A DNA stretch of 53,137 bases from Nocardiopsis alkaliphila YIM 80379. GTDB lineage: Bacteria > Actinomycetota > Actinomycetes > Streptosporangiales > Streptosporangiaceae. Where the stretch lies: contig NZ_ANBD01000076.1 of assembly GCF_000341005.1 (NCBI RefSeq), positions 11,795 to 64,931 of the forward strand, in the 5' to 3' direction. Shown in pieces: positions 33,894 to 42,498 of this stretch; the stretch's first letter is position 1; each line of letters opens with the position of its first letter. The notes below the pieces were generated by a model. That model ran no database searches, was not told the origin of the DNA, and saw only the letters and a list, made by a program, of their open reading frames with translations. The position numbers and the translations under genes were made by a program.

Positions 33894-35438
33894 GTGCCTC
33901 ACCTCAGCGATCTCATCCGCCGTCATACGTCACTCAAACAGGCGGATCTGGAGTGGATTCACTCTCTGGTCTCCGACTGGCAACTGCTGGCCGACCTGTC
34001 CTTCGCCGATCTCGTGCTATGGGTGCGACTCCGTGAGAACGATGGTTGGGTCGCCATCGCCCAGATGCGTCCCACCACCGGTCCGACCGCTTTCCAGGAC
34101 GACCTGGTCGAGAGCGTCCTGCGTGACGACATGAGCGAGGCCGGTTCCCGCTCCGGGCTCCGGTTGGTCGGTCGCCGAGCCCTCATCGACCGTGCCTGGA
34201 GCGAGGGGCGGATCTGTCGGGACGGTGACCCCGACTGGTCCGGCGGGGTCCCGGTGCGTGAGGAGACCATTCCGGTACGCCGGCAGGGCAACCTCATCGC
34301 CGTCATTCAGCGCAGCACCAACCTCAGCTCGGCGCGTACACCCAGTCGACTGGAACTCACCTACCTGCAGAGCGCGGGCGACCTGGCGCAGATGATCGCG
34401 GAGGGTGCCTTCCCCTTCAGCGACCAGGGGCCGCTCATGGTGCGCTCTCCTCGGGTCGGCGATGGTCTACTCCGACTGGACCAGAACGGAGAGGTGGTCT
34501 ACGCCAGCCCCAACGCGCTGTCCGCCTATCGGCGGTTGGGATTGACCGCCGACCTGGTCGGTGCCCGGCTGGACCGCACGACCCTGGAGTTGGCCGCGGC
34601 GGGGGAGGCCCGGGACGAGAACCTGACCTACACCGCCAGTGGCCGGGCGCCTCAGGAAGCCGAGGTGGAAGCACGCGGGGTCACCGTGCAACTGCGAGCG
34701 ATTCCGCTGATCATCGACGGGGTACGCATCGGTGCCCTGGTGATGGTTCGGGACGTCACCGAACTGCGCCGCCGTGAGCGTGAGCTCATGACCAAGGACG
34801 CCACCATCCGGGAGATCCACCACCGGGTCAAGAACAACCTTCAGACCGTGGCGGCGTTGCTACGGCTTCAGGCTCGACGCTTGGACGTGCCCGAGGCCCG
34901 GGCCGCGTTGGACGAGGCGGTGGGTCGGGTCGGGTCGATCGCGATCGTGCACGAGATGCTCTCGCACACCCCGGACGAGGTCGTGGACTTCGATGACATC
35001 GCTGATCGGGTCATGCAGATGGCGGCGGAGGTGTCTTCCACCGGAAGTGTGGTGGTTCCGCGCCGGATCGGTGGGTTCGGTCTGCTGAACGCGCTCGTGG
35101 CGACACCGTTGTCGATGGTTCTGGCGGAATTGGTGCAGAACGCGGTGGAACACGGACTGGGGCAGGGGCCAGGGGAGATCGAGGTGCGAGTGCGGCGCTC
35201 CGAAGCCGGACCGGGGGCCGCAGGGCCGAGCAGTCTGGAACTGGCCGTCTCGGACGATGGTGGTGGGCTTCCGGAGGACTTCGACCTGGAAGGAGCCACG
35301 AGTCTGGGCCTGCAGATCGTGCGGACCCTGATCGTGGGGGAACTCGGGGGGACTTTGGCGGTCGAGCCGAAGGAGGGCGGCGGTACGGAAGTCGCGATCA
35401 GTCTGCCACTAGAGCACCCGGAGGGCGCGCTCCCCTAG
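33894..35438 (+). CDS. pdtaS: PdtaS-type sensor histidine kinase
   Basis: The 514-residue soluble kinase has an N-terminal GAF-like domain (about 1-150), a PAS domain (about 185-295) and a HisKA_2 dimerisation domain, with the phospho-acceptor His in [10 protein letters not shown] (His309/310). A HATPase domain contains [15 protein letters not shown] and [11 protein letters not shown]. It matches PdtaS, which signals to the ANTAR RNA-binding protein PdtaR and so controls transcription antitermination. pdtaR is not in this window, as in many actinobacteria. The GTG at 33894 has only a weak upstream site. It is divergent from dasR across a 144-nt gap. Confidence 0.93.
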   Translation: MPHLSDLIRRHTSLKQADLEWIHSLVSDWQLLADLSFADLVLWVRLRENDGWVAIAQMRPTTGPTAFQDDLVESVLRDDMSEAGSRSGLRLVGRRALIDRAWSEGRICRDGDPDWSGGVPVREETIPVRRQGNLIAVIQRSTNLSSARTPSRLELTYLQSAGDLAQMIAEGAFPFSDQGPLMVRSPRVGDGLLRLDQNGEVVYASPNALSAYRRLGLTADLVGARLDRTTLELAAAGEARDENLTYTASGRAPQEAEVEARGVTVQLRAIPLIIDGVRIGALVMVRDVTELRRRERELMTKDATIREIHHRVKNNLQTVAALLRLQARRLDVPEARAALDEAVGRVGSIAIVHEMLSHTPDEVVDFDDIADRVMQMAAEVSSTGSVVVPRRIGGFGLLNALVATPLSMVLAELVQNAVEHGLGQGPGEIEVRVRRSEAGPGAAGPSSLELAVSDDGGGLPEDFDLEGATSLGLQIVRTLIVGELGGTLAVEPKEGGGTEVAISLPLEHPEGALP

Positions 35439-35538
35439 GGGTAGGGGCCCGAAGACGCGTCGTTCGGCGGGCCGTCCCCCCGTTGCGTCGGCGGGGTCGG
35501 TCGGAGTTCTCTCCTGGTTTCCGCCCAGACGGAAACAC

Positions 35539-35796
35539 TCAGTGGCTGCGGACCATCGGGCGCGAGGCGGAACCACGGCGCTTGAGCCGGCGCCGTTCCT
35601 CCTCGGAGGTGCCGCCCCAGACACCGCCGTCCTGTCCACTCTCCAAGGCCCACTTGAGGCAGGCGGAGCTGACCGGACAACGTCGACAGACGGCCTTGGC
35701 CTCCTCGATCTGGATCAGGGCGGGGCCGAAGTCACCGATGGGGAAGAAGAGTTCGGGGTCTTCGTCACGGCAGGCTGCGTCATGGCGCCAGTCCAT
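35539..35796 (-). CDS. wblE: WhiB-like iron-sulfur regulator WblE/WhiB1
   Basis: The 85-residue protein has the four cluster cysteines (Cys9, Cys37, Cys40, Cys46) at the same positions as WhiB1, the GVWGG turn at about 57-61 and a basic C-terminal tail. It starts DWRHDAACRDEDPELFFPIG, nearly the WblE/WhiB1 consensus. WhiB1 binds region 4 of the principal sigma factor and its [4Fe-4S] cluster reacts with nitric oxide. ATG 35796 has GAGGAG 8 nt upstream; a GTG at 35805 would overlap that site. It converges with pdtaS. A CRP-type box lies upstream. Confidence 0.95.
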   Translation of the reverse strand: MDWRHDAACRDEDPELFFPIGDFGPALIQIEEAKAVCRRCPVSSACLKWALESGQDGGVWGGTSEEERRRLKRRGSASRPMVRSH

Positions 35797-35816
35797 GCGG
35801 TCCACTCCTCACAGGT

Positions 35817-35832
35817 TGTGAAGCTTTTCACG
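35817..35832 (-). promoter_or_regulatory. CRP-like box upstream of wblE
   Basis: TGTGA-N6-TCACG fits the CRP consensus TGTGA-N6-TCACA with one mismatch. It lies 20 bp upstream of the start codon, so it may overlap the transcription start or leader. Mycobacterial whiB1 is known to be controlled by the CRP protein Rv3676. Confidence 0.55.
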
Positions 35833-36070
35833 ATCGCTGTGCAAGGGCACCCGGTGGAAGAGTCGCCACCGGAAAGAGGTCAACGGCCTCAAGGGTCGAG
35901 CCTTCACCCCACGGCCACGTGGGAAGCGCCCATTTAACTCGCCTGTAACTCGCGGCGATATCTTGAGCGTGACAGGGACGCGACAGGCACGCAAGAGCTC
36001 CCGAGGTCAAAGGTCCTGTTCGGCGTGTCGGGTGCGTCACAGTGTCAGGGAATGGCGCTCTTTCCCCGAA

Positions 36071-37009
36071 TTAACAGAAGATTCGTAATGCCTTCGGTAT
36101 CGAATGGAAGTTGACCTGTTCGCGTTCCCCCAGGTATTCACCATCGATTTGGAAGGCTCGGGGGTGGCGCGAGTTGATCCGCAGCGAGCCCTGGTCATGC
36201 CAGGTCACGTAGCCGTCACCGCGAGCGGGAAGCCCTTTGGGCAGGAACATTTGAGAAAGTACCCAGCCGGTGAGCCAGTACGAGGAGCGAGTCAGCGCGA
36301 AAGCGTCCAGACCCAGCTCGAAACGGGAAGCCGGAGTCGGTTGCAGTGGCAGAGCTCCCGCGTACGTCCATGGGGTCGTGTTGGTGACCAGGGCGAAATA
36401 GACCTCTTCCAGGACCTTTCCATCGGTGGACACGGTAAGTGACGGGTCGCGTATATCTCCACCGAAGAACAGCTTTACCGCGACCTCCGCGTACAACGCG
36501 GGCGTGGCCTTCCGGCCGTTTTCACGTTCGTGTTCCACCTGCTGCACCACGTCCGCGTCCCAGCCGAAACCCGCGCAGAAGGTGAAGTAGCGATCGTCCT
36601 GGTCGCTGGTGACGCGTCCCAGGTTCACTTCCCGTTCCCGGCCGGATCGGATCGCCGCCAGAACCTGGCCGGTCGCCTCCACCGGGTCGCCCGAGACCCC
36701 CAGCGCCCGGATGAACACGTTGGCGCTGCCCCCGGGGATCGCCGCGTAGCGGGGGCGCTTGAGACCCTCCGGAGTGGAGAGGAGACCATTGACGACCTCG
36801 TTGACGGTTCCGTCACCGCCCAGGCTCAGCACGAGCTCGAAACCGTCGGCCGCCGCCTGCCGAGCCAGCCCTCGGGCATGGTCGCGGTAGGCGGTCTCGA
36901 CGACGCTCATCTTCAACTCCGAGGCCAGAGCGCCCAGGATCACCTCGCGGGTGCGGTCGGTGGTCGTGGTTGCTTTGGGGTTCACGATGAAGAGGGCGCG
37001 CACCCGCAC
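36071..37009 (-). CDS. Diacylglycerol kinase-family lipid kinase
   Basis: The 312-residue protein has a DAGK catalytic domain (N-terminal VRALFIVNPKATTTT, then ELVLSLGGDGTVNEVVNGL with the nucleotide-binding GGDGT, then AAIPGGSANVFIRALG) and a C-terminal beta-sandwich ending in FQIDGEYLGEREQVNFHSIPKALRIFC. It resembles DgkB/YegS-type kinases and related sphingosine or diacylglycerol kinases, which phosphorylate membrane lipids at the inner face. A TAGACT box (37012-37017) lies 2 nt before GTG 37009 and 8 nt before the in-frame GTG 37003, so the message is probably leaderless from GTG 37003. Confidence 0.9.
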   Translation of the reverse strand: MRVRALFIVNPKATTTTDRTREVILGALASELKMSVVETAYRDHARGLARQAAADGFELVLSLGGDGTVNEVVNGLLSTPEGLKRPRYAAIPGGSANVFIRALGVSGDPVEATGQVLAAIRSGREREVNLGRVTSDQDDRYFTFCAGFGWDADVVQQVEHERENGRKATPALYAEVAVKLFFGGDIRDPSLTVSTDGKVLEEVYFALVTNTTPWTYAGALPLQPTPASRFELGLDAFALTRSSYWLTGWVLSQMFLPKGLPARGDGYVTWHDQGSLRINSRHPRAFQIDGEYLGEREQVNFHSIPKALRIFC

Positions 37010-37177
37010 AGTCTAGTGCCGTGCGGGGTGCCGCGACGGAGCCGGCCCTGGCCGGTCACGGCGGCAGGGCTCAGGTCGTTCGACGTCGTGCCCAGAAACG
37101 GAACGGAGCGCGAGCAGGGGGCGAGAACGACAAGGGGTGGGACCGGGTCCGGATGAGGACGCGTATAGGCTCGTCTG

Positions 37178-37576
37178 GTGTCTTCGCGTCCCATCACTCT
37201 CATCGTCGCCGCCGCGCTGGAGGCCCTGATCGGTTTGGCCGCGGCCGCCGGCGGACTCTTCAGTCTGTACACCGCGATCACCGGGCAGGCCACCGATGTG
37301 GTCTCCTCGGCCATCCCGCTCACCGTCATCGGTGCGGGTGTCGGCGCCCTGCTGATCTTCGTCGCGCGCGGCCTGTGGCAACTGCGCGAATGGGCCCGCA
37401 CTCCGGTGGTGGTCACCCAGCTGTTCATGGCGGTGGTGTCCTACTACATGTTCACCAGCGAGCAGTACGTGGTCGGTTCGATCATGCTCGGCACGGCCGT
37501 CGTCGCGGCCGCCGCCGTCTTGGCGCCGCCGACGACCGCGGTGCTGTTCCCCGACGAGCCCTCCAAGGGCGGTTAG
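37178..37576 (+). CDS. Small four-helix membrane protein
   Basis: The 132-residue protein has four membrane segments (about 6-30, 45-63, 76-93, 97-118) and almost no extra domains. It contains the pattern LIFVARGLWQLREWARTPVVVTQL between helices 2 and 3, common in small actinobacterial membrane proteins of unknown role. GTG 37178 has no ribosome-binding site; TATAGG at about 37164-37169 lies 8 nt upstream, so it may be leaderless. It is divergent from the lipid kinase and ends before a 22-bp terminator hairpin. Confidence 0.75.
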   Translation: MSSRPITLIVAAALEALIGLAAAAGGLFSLYTAITGQATDVVSSAIPLTVIGAGVGALLIFVARGLWQLREWARTPVVVTQLFMAVVSYYMFTSEQYVVGSIMLGTAVVAAAAVLAPPTTAVLFPDEPSKGG

Positions 37577-37777
37577 CACCGCGGCCGTGCCGCGTTCCTT
37601 TCGGGCCTTTGCCGTCTCCAACCGTCGCACCTCGTTCACCCTCGGCGGGCGACCATGGCGCGATCCCTTCAGGGCTCGCGGCCCGACTCTTCTCGCAGAA
37701 GGCCGCCGGTGCCTGGACCTGGTGTCGTGCCAGCCGAGGTTCGCTTTGTGGCGGCCCTTGGAACGGCACCTCGCTGT

Positions 37778-37825
37778 GGCGGCGAAAAGCCCACGTAGGA
37801 ACCCCTACGTGGGCTTTTCGCCGCC
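37778..37825. terminator. 22-bp perfect bidirectional terminator
   Basis: Positions 37778-37799 pair perfectly with 37804-37825 around a 4-nt loop. The stem contains internal AAAA/TTTT runs. It separates the convergent small-membrane-protein and sigma-factor genes. Confidence 0.9.
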
Positions 37826-37871
37826 TTGTGAGGCGTCATCTTGGACGCCGCTCCGTAACGGGTGGACCCCG

Positions 37872-38675
37872 CTAGTCGTCGGTGGTGAGCGCCTGTCGGA
37901 GCTGGGCCAGGGTCCGTGCCAATAGGCGGGACACGTGCATCTGCGAGATCCCCAGTTCCTGGGCGATCTGCGACTGGGTCATGTTGCCGAAGAAACGCAG
38001 CAGCAGGATCCGCTTCTCCCTGGGCGGAAGCTGTTCCAAGAGCGGCTTCAGGGACTCCCGATATTCCACACCCTCTAGTGACTCGTCGACGATGCCCAAC
38101 GAGTCGGCCACCGCGGGCGCGTCCTCGTCCCCGCTGTCGGGGGCGTCCAGGGACACCGTCGAGTAGGCGTTGGCGGACTCCAGGCCCTCCAGCACCTCCT
38201 CCTCCGTCATCTGCAGGTGCTGGGCCAACTCCGCCACGGTAGGGGAGCGCCCTTCGCGCTGTGACAGGTCGCTGACCGCCTTGGTCAGGGACAGTTTCAG
38301 TTCTTGGAGACGACGGGGAACCCGGACCGCCCAGCCCTTGTCACGGAAGTGGCGCTTGATCTCACCAACGATCGTCGGGGTCGCGTAGGTGGAGAACTCC
38401 ACCCCGCGCTCCAGGTCGAAGCGGTCGATGGACTTGATCAGCCCGATCGTGGCCACCTGGGTGAGGTCGTCCAGCCACTCACCACGGTTGCGGAAGCGCC
38501 GGGCCAGGTACTCCACCAAGGGAAGGTGGAGTTCGACGAGCTCGTCGCGAATCGCTCGGCGCTCGGGCGCCTCCGGGTCGAGTTCGCTAAGGCGCTCGAA
38601 CAACTCTCTGGCACGCGCCCGGTCGGGCACCGCGTGCTCGGTCTTCGCTGTCAGAGCGGGCCCCCTTTCGCTCAC
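37872..38675 (-). CDS. SigB/SigF/SigG-family sigma factor
   Basis: The 267-residue group 3 sigma factor has region 2 (LPLVEYLARRFRNRGEWLDDLTQVATIGLIKSIDRFDLERGVEFSTYATPTIVGEIKRHFRDKGW), region 3 (RSPTVAELAQHLQMTEEEVLEGLES) and region 4 (LPPREKRILLLRFFGNMTQSQIAQELGISQMHVSRLLARTLAQL). This matches the stress and development sigma factors of Streptomyces (SigB, SigF and relatives); the exact orthologue is not assigned. GTG 38675 overlaps the preceding stop as GTGA, so it is co-translated with an RsbW-like partner that probably sequesters it. Confidence 0.93.
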   Translation of the reverse strand: MSERGPALTAKTEHAVPDRARARELFERLSELDPEAPERRAIRDELVELHLPLVEYLARRFRNRGEWLDDLTQVATIGLIKSIDRFDLERGVEFSTYATPTIVGEIKRHFRDKGWAVRVPRRLQELKLSLTKAVSDLSQREGRSPTVAELAQHLQMTEEEVLEGLESANAYSTVSLDAPDSGDEDAPAVADSLGIVDESLEGVEYRESLKPLLEQLPPREKRILLLRFFGNMTQSQIAQELGISQMHVSRLLARTLAQLRQALTTDD

Positions 38676-39097
38676 GCCGGCTCCAACATGCCACGGCGTT
38701 TGTACAAGACGATGTAGACGCGGTCGTTCGGGCCCACCCCGGCATCCACGTTTCCCGCCAGGGCCGACAAAACGGTCCAGGCGAAGGTGTCGCGAGCCGG
38801 GAGACGCCCATCCGCGGTCAACACCGAGACGGAGATGCGCATCCCCTCGGGGGTGAGTTCGAATTCCGTGGTCAGTTCTGTGCCGGGCAGCGCCTGGGTG
38901 AGGAGCATCGCGCAGGCCTCGTCGACACCGATCCTCAGGTCCTCGATCTCGTCGAGGGTGAAGTCGAGCCGGGCGGCCAAGCCCGCCGTCGCCGTTCGCA
39001 ACACCGATAGGTAGGCACTATCGGCGGGCATGTTGACGGTGACAGCGTCGCGTACACCGGTGGCGTCGGCCATGGGCACAGCGGTTTCTTCGGTCAC
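38672..39097 (-). CDS. RsbW-like anti-sigma factor with degenerate ATP site
   Basis: The 141-residue protein has the GHKL-fold pattern of RsbW/SpoIIAB anti-sigma factors: ADSAYLSVLRTATAGLAARLDFTLDEIEDLRIGVDEACAMLL. At the N-box, classical proteins read DEACTNA; here it is DEACAML, so the Mg/ATP-coordinating Asn is missing. The later G1-type glycine loop is also not obvious. It may bind the sigma factor without kinase activity. GTG 39097 has GAAGGAGG 3-5 nt upstream; ATG 39072 is an alternative. The overlap with the sigma gene makes it the likely cognate regulator. Confidence 0.82.
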   Translation of the reverse strand: MTEETAVPMADATGVRDAVTVNMPADSAYLSVLRTATAGLAARLDFTLDEIEDLRIGVDEACAMLLTQALPGTELTTEFELTPEGMRISVSVLTADGRLPARDTFAWTVLSALAGNVDAGVGPNDRVYIVLYKRRGMLEPA

Positions 39098-39222
39098 GTC
39101 CCTCCTTCGGGGGGCGAGGTTGCCGCTTGAGAGCAATGTATCTGGTTTCACCCTGCCACTGACGCAGGGAAGTGAGACCGTGTCCGTCCGAAGGTGGCCG
39201 AACACGAGACGAATGGCCGATC

Positions 39223-39714
39223 TCAGTCCCTCGTGGAACCCAGAGCGACCAGCGCGTCACCATCCAGGCGACGGACCGTCCATTCGTCCATGGCGGTGGA
39301 ACCGAGCGACTCGTAGAACCCGATGGCGGGCTCGTTCCAGTCGAGCACGGACCATTCCAGGCGGCCGTAACCACGTTCCACGCAGATTCGTGCAAGATGG
39401 CGCAGCAGGGCTCCGCCGTACCCGTGACCGCGCAGATCGGGTCGTACGTACAGGTCCTCCAAGTAGATCCCGTGTCTGCCGGTCCAGGTGGAGTAGTTAC
39501 GGAACCACAGCGCGAACCCGGCCGGGACGAGGGCACCGTCGGCACCCGAGTGCTCCACGACGTGCGCGTACACCGTCGCGTTCGGTCCGAACAGGGCGTG
39601 GTCCAGATCCTCCTCGGTGGCCACCACCGCGTCGGGTTCCTTCTCGTACTCGGCGAGTTCGCCGATCATCCGATGGATGACGGGAACGTCGTCGGGACGG
39701 GCAGGACGGATCAT
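39223..39714 (-). CDS. GNAT N-acetyltransferase, diamine/SSAT-like
   Basis: The 163-residue GNAT protein has the acetyl-CoA motif A region ILEDLYVRPDLRGHGYGGALLRHLARIC-like (here IYLEDLYVRPDLRGHGYGGAL) with the R/Q-x-x-G-x-G/A loop RGHGYG. The segments FALWFRNYSTWTGRHGIYLEDLYV and VLDWNEPAIGFYESLGS are shared with spermidine/spermine or thialysine acetyltransferases (SSAT). A polyamine or amino-acid amine is the likely acceptor. ATG 39714 has GAGGTGG upstream. It is a single gene, on the same strand as the anti-sigma gene but upstream of it by about 125 nt. Confidence 0.85.
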   Translation of the reverse strand: MIRPARPDDVPVIHRMIGELAEYEKEPDAVVATEEDLDHALFGPNATVYAHVVEHSGADGALVPAGFALWFRNYSTWTGRHGIYLEDLYVRPDLRGHGYGGALLRHLARICVERGYGRLEWSVLDWNEPAIGFYESLGSTAMDEWTVRRLDGDALVALGSTRD

Positions 39715-39828
39715 CGGACCACCTCGGATCAGGGTCGGGGCCTGCGGGTGATTCCAGGGTATGCGCTGGGCGGAGAGGGCTCGTGTGACCGAGGTGTGGC
39801 ATGTGGCGATCGGTTCCCGACCGAAGGG

Positions 39829-40419
39829 TCAGTGCGGCCGGTGTGCCACCACCCGCTCCACCACACCGAAGAACAGTCGGTCATGGTGGCCCACCTCGAA
39901 GCCGACCTCCTCGGCGACCTCCCGGGGCAGCCGACGCGGATGTTCACGCCTGCGCTCCCTCAGCCGCAACGGCATACGGGTGTACTCGATGTGGTCCACC
40001 AACAGCAGTCGACCACCGGGGACCAGGACTCGGTGCATTTCCCGTAGAGCCCGTTCCTGGTCAGGAATGGTGCACAGGGAGAGAGCGCAGAGCACCGTTT
40101 CGAAAGAGCGGTCGGCGAAGGGGAGTCGTTGGGCGTCGCCCTCCACGAAGGTGATCGCGAGCCCCAGATCCTCGGCCTTCTTCGCGGCCCTGGCGATCAT
40201 GGCGGAACTCAGGTCCAACCCGGTCAGCTTGACCTGGGGCGGGTAGTAGCGCAGGTTCCGTCCGGTTCCCACGGCCACCTCCAGGGTGCGGCCACGAGCC
40301 CCGCCGCACAGCAATTCCCTGGTGTTGCGGATGGCCACGTGTTCGCAGTGGCCTCCGAAGTCGTAAAGGCCCGCCCGGTGTTCCCAGAGCCGACGTGTCT
40401 TCTCCGTACGCGAATCCAT
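39829..40419 (-). CDS. UbiE/Methyltransf_11-type SAM methyltransferase
   Basis: The 196-residue protein has motif I LEVAVGTGRNLRYYP, the acidic end of strand 2 (LTGLDLSSAMI), FVEGDAQRLPFADRSFETVLCALSLCTIPD for motifs II-III, and MHRVLVPGGRLLLVDH as the post-motif. These are typical of the Methyltransf_11 family with small or lipid substrates. ATG 40419 is supported by GGGGAGAGG just upstream; a longer open frame to 40485 lacks such a site. It lies downstream of the ABC importer operon but after two hairpins, so it is probably separately transcribed. Confidence 0.85.
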   Translation of the reverse strand: MDSRTEKTRRLWEHRAGLYDFGGHCEHVAIRNTRELLCGGARGRTLEVAVGTGRNLRYYPPQVKLTGLDLSSAMIARAAKKAEDLGLAITFVEGDAQRLPFADRSFETVLCALSLCTIPDQERALREMHRVLVPGGRLLLVDHIEYTRMPLRLRERRREHPRRLPREVAEEVGFEVGHHDRLFFGVVERVVAHRPH

Positions 40420-40547
40420 GCCTCTCCCCGGGGCCGGATGGGACGCCCCTGAGTAAAGACTCTGGGACCGGACCCTCGTGGTCAAGGGAAGAGGGAGTGT
40501 GTCCCTGGATCAGGTGGCACTCACACGCCCATGGGGGACAGGTCCGG

Positions 40548-40625
40548 CCCGGCGCCCCGGTCGCGGGGGTGTGGGGCGCCGGGTTGGGTTACGGGGCCCG
40601 CGCGTCGCGTGACACTCGGGCCCCG
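40548..40625 (-). terminator. Paired GC hairpins after the ABC importer operon
   Basis: Two perfect hairpins follow the ATPase stop on the minus strand: 40592-40600 with 40617-40625 (9 bp), then 40548-40558 with 40573-40583 (11 bp). No U-tract is seen. They probably terminate the importer transcript. Confidence 0.55.
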
Positions 40626-40640
40626 AAGGAGTCGGGGAGG

Positions 40641-41471
40641 TCAAAGAACCTTGGACAGGAACGCCTGGGTGCGCTCATGCCGTGGATCGGAGAGTACCTG
40701 GGTGGGCGAGCCCTCCTCCACCACGACACCGTCGTCCATGAAGACCAGGGAGTCGCCCACCTCACGGGCGAAACCCATCTCGTGGGTGACGACCACCATG
40801 GTCATGCCGCCCTCGGCCAGGTCGCGCATGACGTCCAGGACTTCGCCGACCAGCTCCGGGTCCAGGGCACTGGTGGGTTCGTCGAACAGCATCAAGGACG
40901 GTTCCATGGCCAGTGCGCGGGCGATGGCCACGCGTTGCTGCTGTCCTCCGGAGAGTTGTTCGGGGTAGGCGCTCGCCTTGTCCGGCAGCCCGACTCGTTC
41001 CAGCAGTTCCAAGGCGTGTTCGACGGCCTGAGCCTTGGGTATGCGCTTGACCTGTGTCGGGGCCTCGATGACGTTGCCGAGCACGGTCAGGTGTGGGAAC
41101 AGGTTGAAGCGCTGGAAGACCATGCCGATGTCGCTGCGTTGGGCGGCGATCTCGCTGTCGCGCAGTTCGTACAGACGATCACGCCTTTGCCGGTAGCCCA
41201 TCAGTTCGCCGTTGACCCACAGGCGGCCGGCGGACAGCTTCTCCAGGTGATTGACGCAACGCAGGAACGTGGACTTGCCCGACCCGGAAGGGCCGATGAT
41301 GCACATGACCTCACCGCGCCGGACTTGAAGATCGATGCCCTTGAGGACCTCTAGGCGGCCGAAGCTCTTGTGCACGTTCTCGGCGACGACGAGCGCGTCC
41401 GAGGAGGGCCCGGTTCTCTCCGTGCTCTCCAAGCCCTGGTCGAGGCCGGTCATGTGATTCTCCTCGGCCAT
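40641..41471 (-). CDS. Amino-acid ABC transporter ATPase (GlnQ/HisP type)
   Basis: The 276-residue ATPase has Walker [11 protein letters not shown]-loop [17 protein letters not shown], signature [15 protein letters not shown], Walker [15 protein letters not shown] and H-loop [12 protein letters not shown], the set typical of polar amino-acid importers. The ATG at 41471 overlaps the permease stop as TGATG. The in-frame ATG 41453 has an ideal GAGGAG site 6 nt upstream and may be the true start. It powers the importer with the permease (41471-42430) and the binding protein (42499-43410). Confidence 0.95.
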   Translation of the reverse strand: MAEENHMTGLDQGLESTERTGPSSDALVVAENVHKSFGRLEVLKGIDLQVRRGEVMCIIGPSGSGKSTFLRCVNHLEKLSAGRLWVNGELMGYRQRRDRLYELRDSEIAAQRSDIGMVFQRFNLFPHLTVLGNVIEAPTQVKRIPKAQAVEHALELLERVGLPDKASAYPEQLSGGQQQRVAIARALAMEPSLMLFDEPTSALDPELVGEVLDVMRDLAEGGMTMVVVTHEMGFAREVGDSLVFMDDGVVVEEGSPTQVLSDPRHERTQAFLSKVL

Positions 41472-42430
41472 CAGTGCGCCCCTCCCACGACGTGGCCGCC
41501 GGCCCCGCGCTCACTACGGCTGAACCTGCGTTCGATGAAGTACTGGCCGACCATCAGCACGCTGGTGATCGCCAGGTACCACAGGCACGCCGCCACCAGC
41601 ATCGGGAAGATCTGGTAGGTGCGGGTTCCCACGGCCTGGAGTTGGTAGAAGAGTTCGATGGTCACCGGAACGTAGGCCAGCAGGGCGGTGTCCTTGAGCA
41701 TGGCGATGGTCTCGTTGCCGGTGGGTGGGATGACGACCCGCATGGCCTGCGGCAGGGTGATGCGCCGCATGATCTTGCTCCGGCTCATTCCAAGGGCTTG
41801 GGCGGCCTCGGTCTGGCCCTTGTCCACCGACTGCAGGCCCGCTCGGATGATCTCGGCCATGTAGGCGCCCTCGGACAGGGACAGGGCGAGTAGACCCGCC
41901 GTGTACCCGGTCAGGAGGGTGCGGGCGTCGATCGCGAAGAAGCGGGCGTCTCCCTCCAAGCCCAGCATGGGCATCCAGTAGTTGTCGAAGGGGAGCCCGA
42001 TGTGGATCGTCGAGTACAAGATGGCGATGTTGCCGAAGAGCACCGCCAGCACCAAGCGGGGCACGCCACGGAAGAACCAGGTGTAGAGCCAGGAGACCGA
42101 TACCAGGATCGGGTTCCCCGAAAGGCGCATCACCGCGAGGATGACGCCCAACAGGATGCCGATGATCATGGACAGCACGGTGGCGCTGAGGGTCACCCAG
42201 ACGCCGCGCAGGACCGGGTCCGAGAACATGTGCTCGAGCATGAAGGGCCAGTTGAACGCGGGGTTCGTGACGAGCATGTTCACGAACATCGCGGCCAAGA
42301 CCAGCACGACCCCCGCGGCGACCCAGCGTTCCGGGTAACGGACGGGGACCGCGGTGATCGGGTCGGTCGAACGGCCCGGGGTCGGCTCCTGCGACCCCGG
42401 GCCGTCCACCGATGGACTCGGTGAGGTCAC
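41471..42430 (-). CDS. Amino-acid ABC transporter permease (HisM/ArtM type)
   Basis: The 319-residue permease has a polar N-terminal tail, a first membrane segment at about 36-56 and further segments starting [30 protein letters not shown]. The coupling-helix motif reads [29 protein letters not shown], the EAA loop that docks on the ATPase. One permease gene only is present, so a homodimer is expected. A long insert between helices (about 135-180) is somewhat larger than usual. It starts with GTG, and its stop overlaps the ATPase start. Confidence 0.94.
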   Translation of the reverse strand: MTSPSPSVDGPGSQEPTPGRSTDPITAVPVRYPERWVAAGVVLVLAAMFVNMLVTNPAFNWPFMLEHMFSDPVLRGVWVTLSATVLSMIIGILLGVILAVMRLSGNPILVSVSWLYTWFFRGVPRLVLAVLFGNIAILYSTIHIGLPFDNYWMPMLGLEGDARFFAIDARTLLTGYTAGLLALSLSEGAYMAEIIRAGLQSVDKGQTEAAQALGMSRSKIMRRITLPQAMRVVIPPTGNETIAMLKDTALLAYVPVTIELFYQLQAVGTRTYQIFPMLVAACLWYLAITSVLMVGQYFIERRFSRSERGAGGHVVGGAH

Positions 42431-42498
42431 GGGTCAGACTTTCGATAGAGAGGACGGATACCTTCGGACGTCGGGCAGATGCTCCGTGGAGGGCGCTT

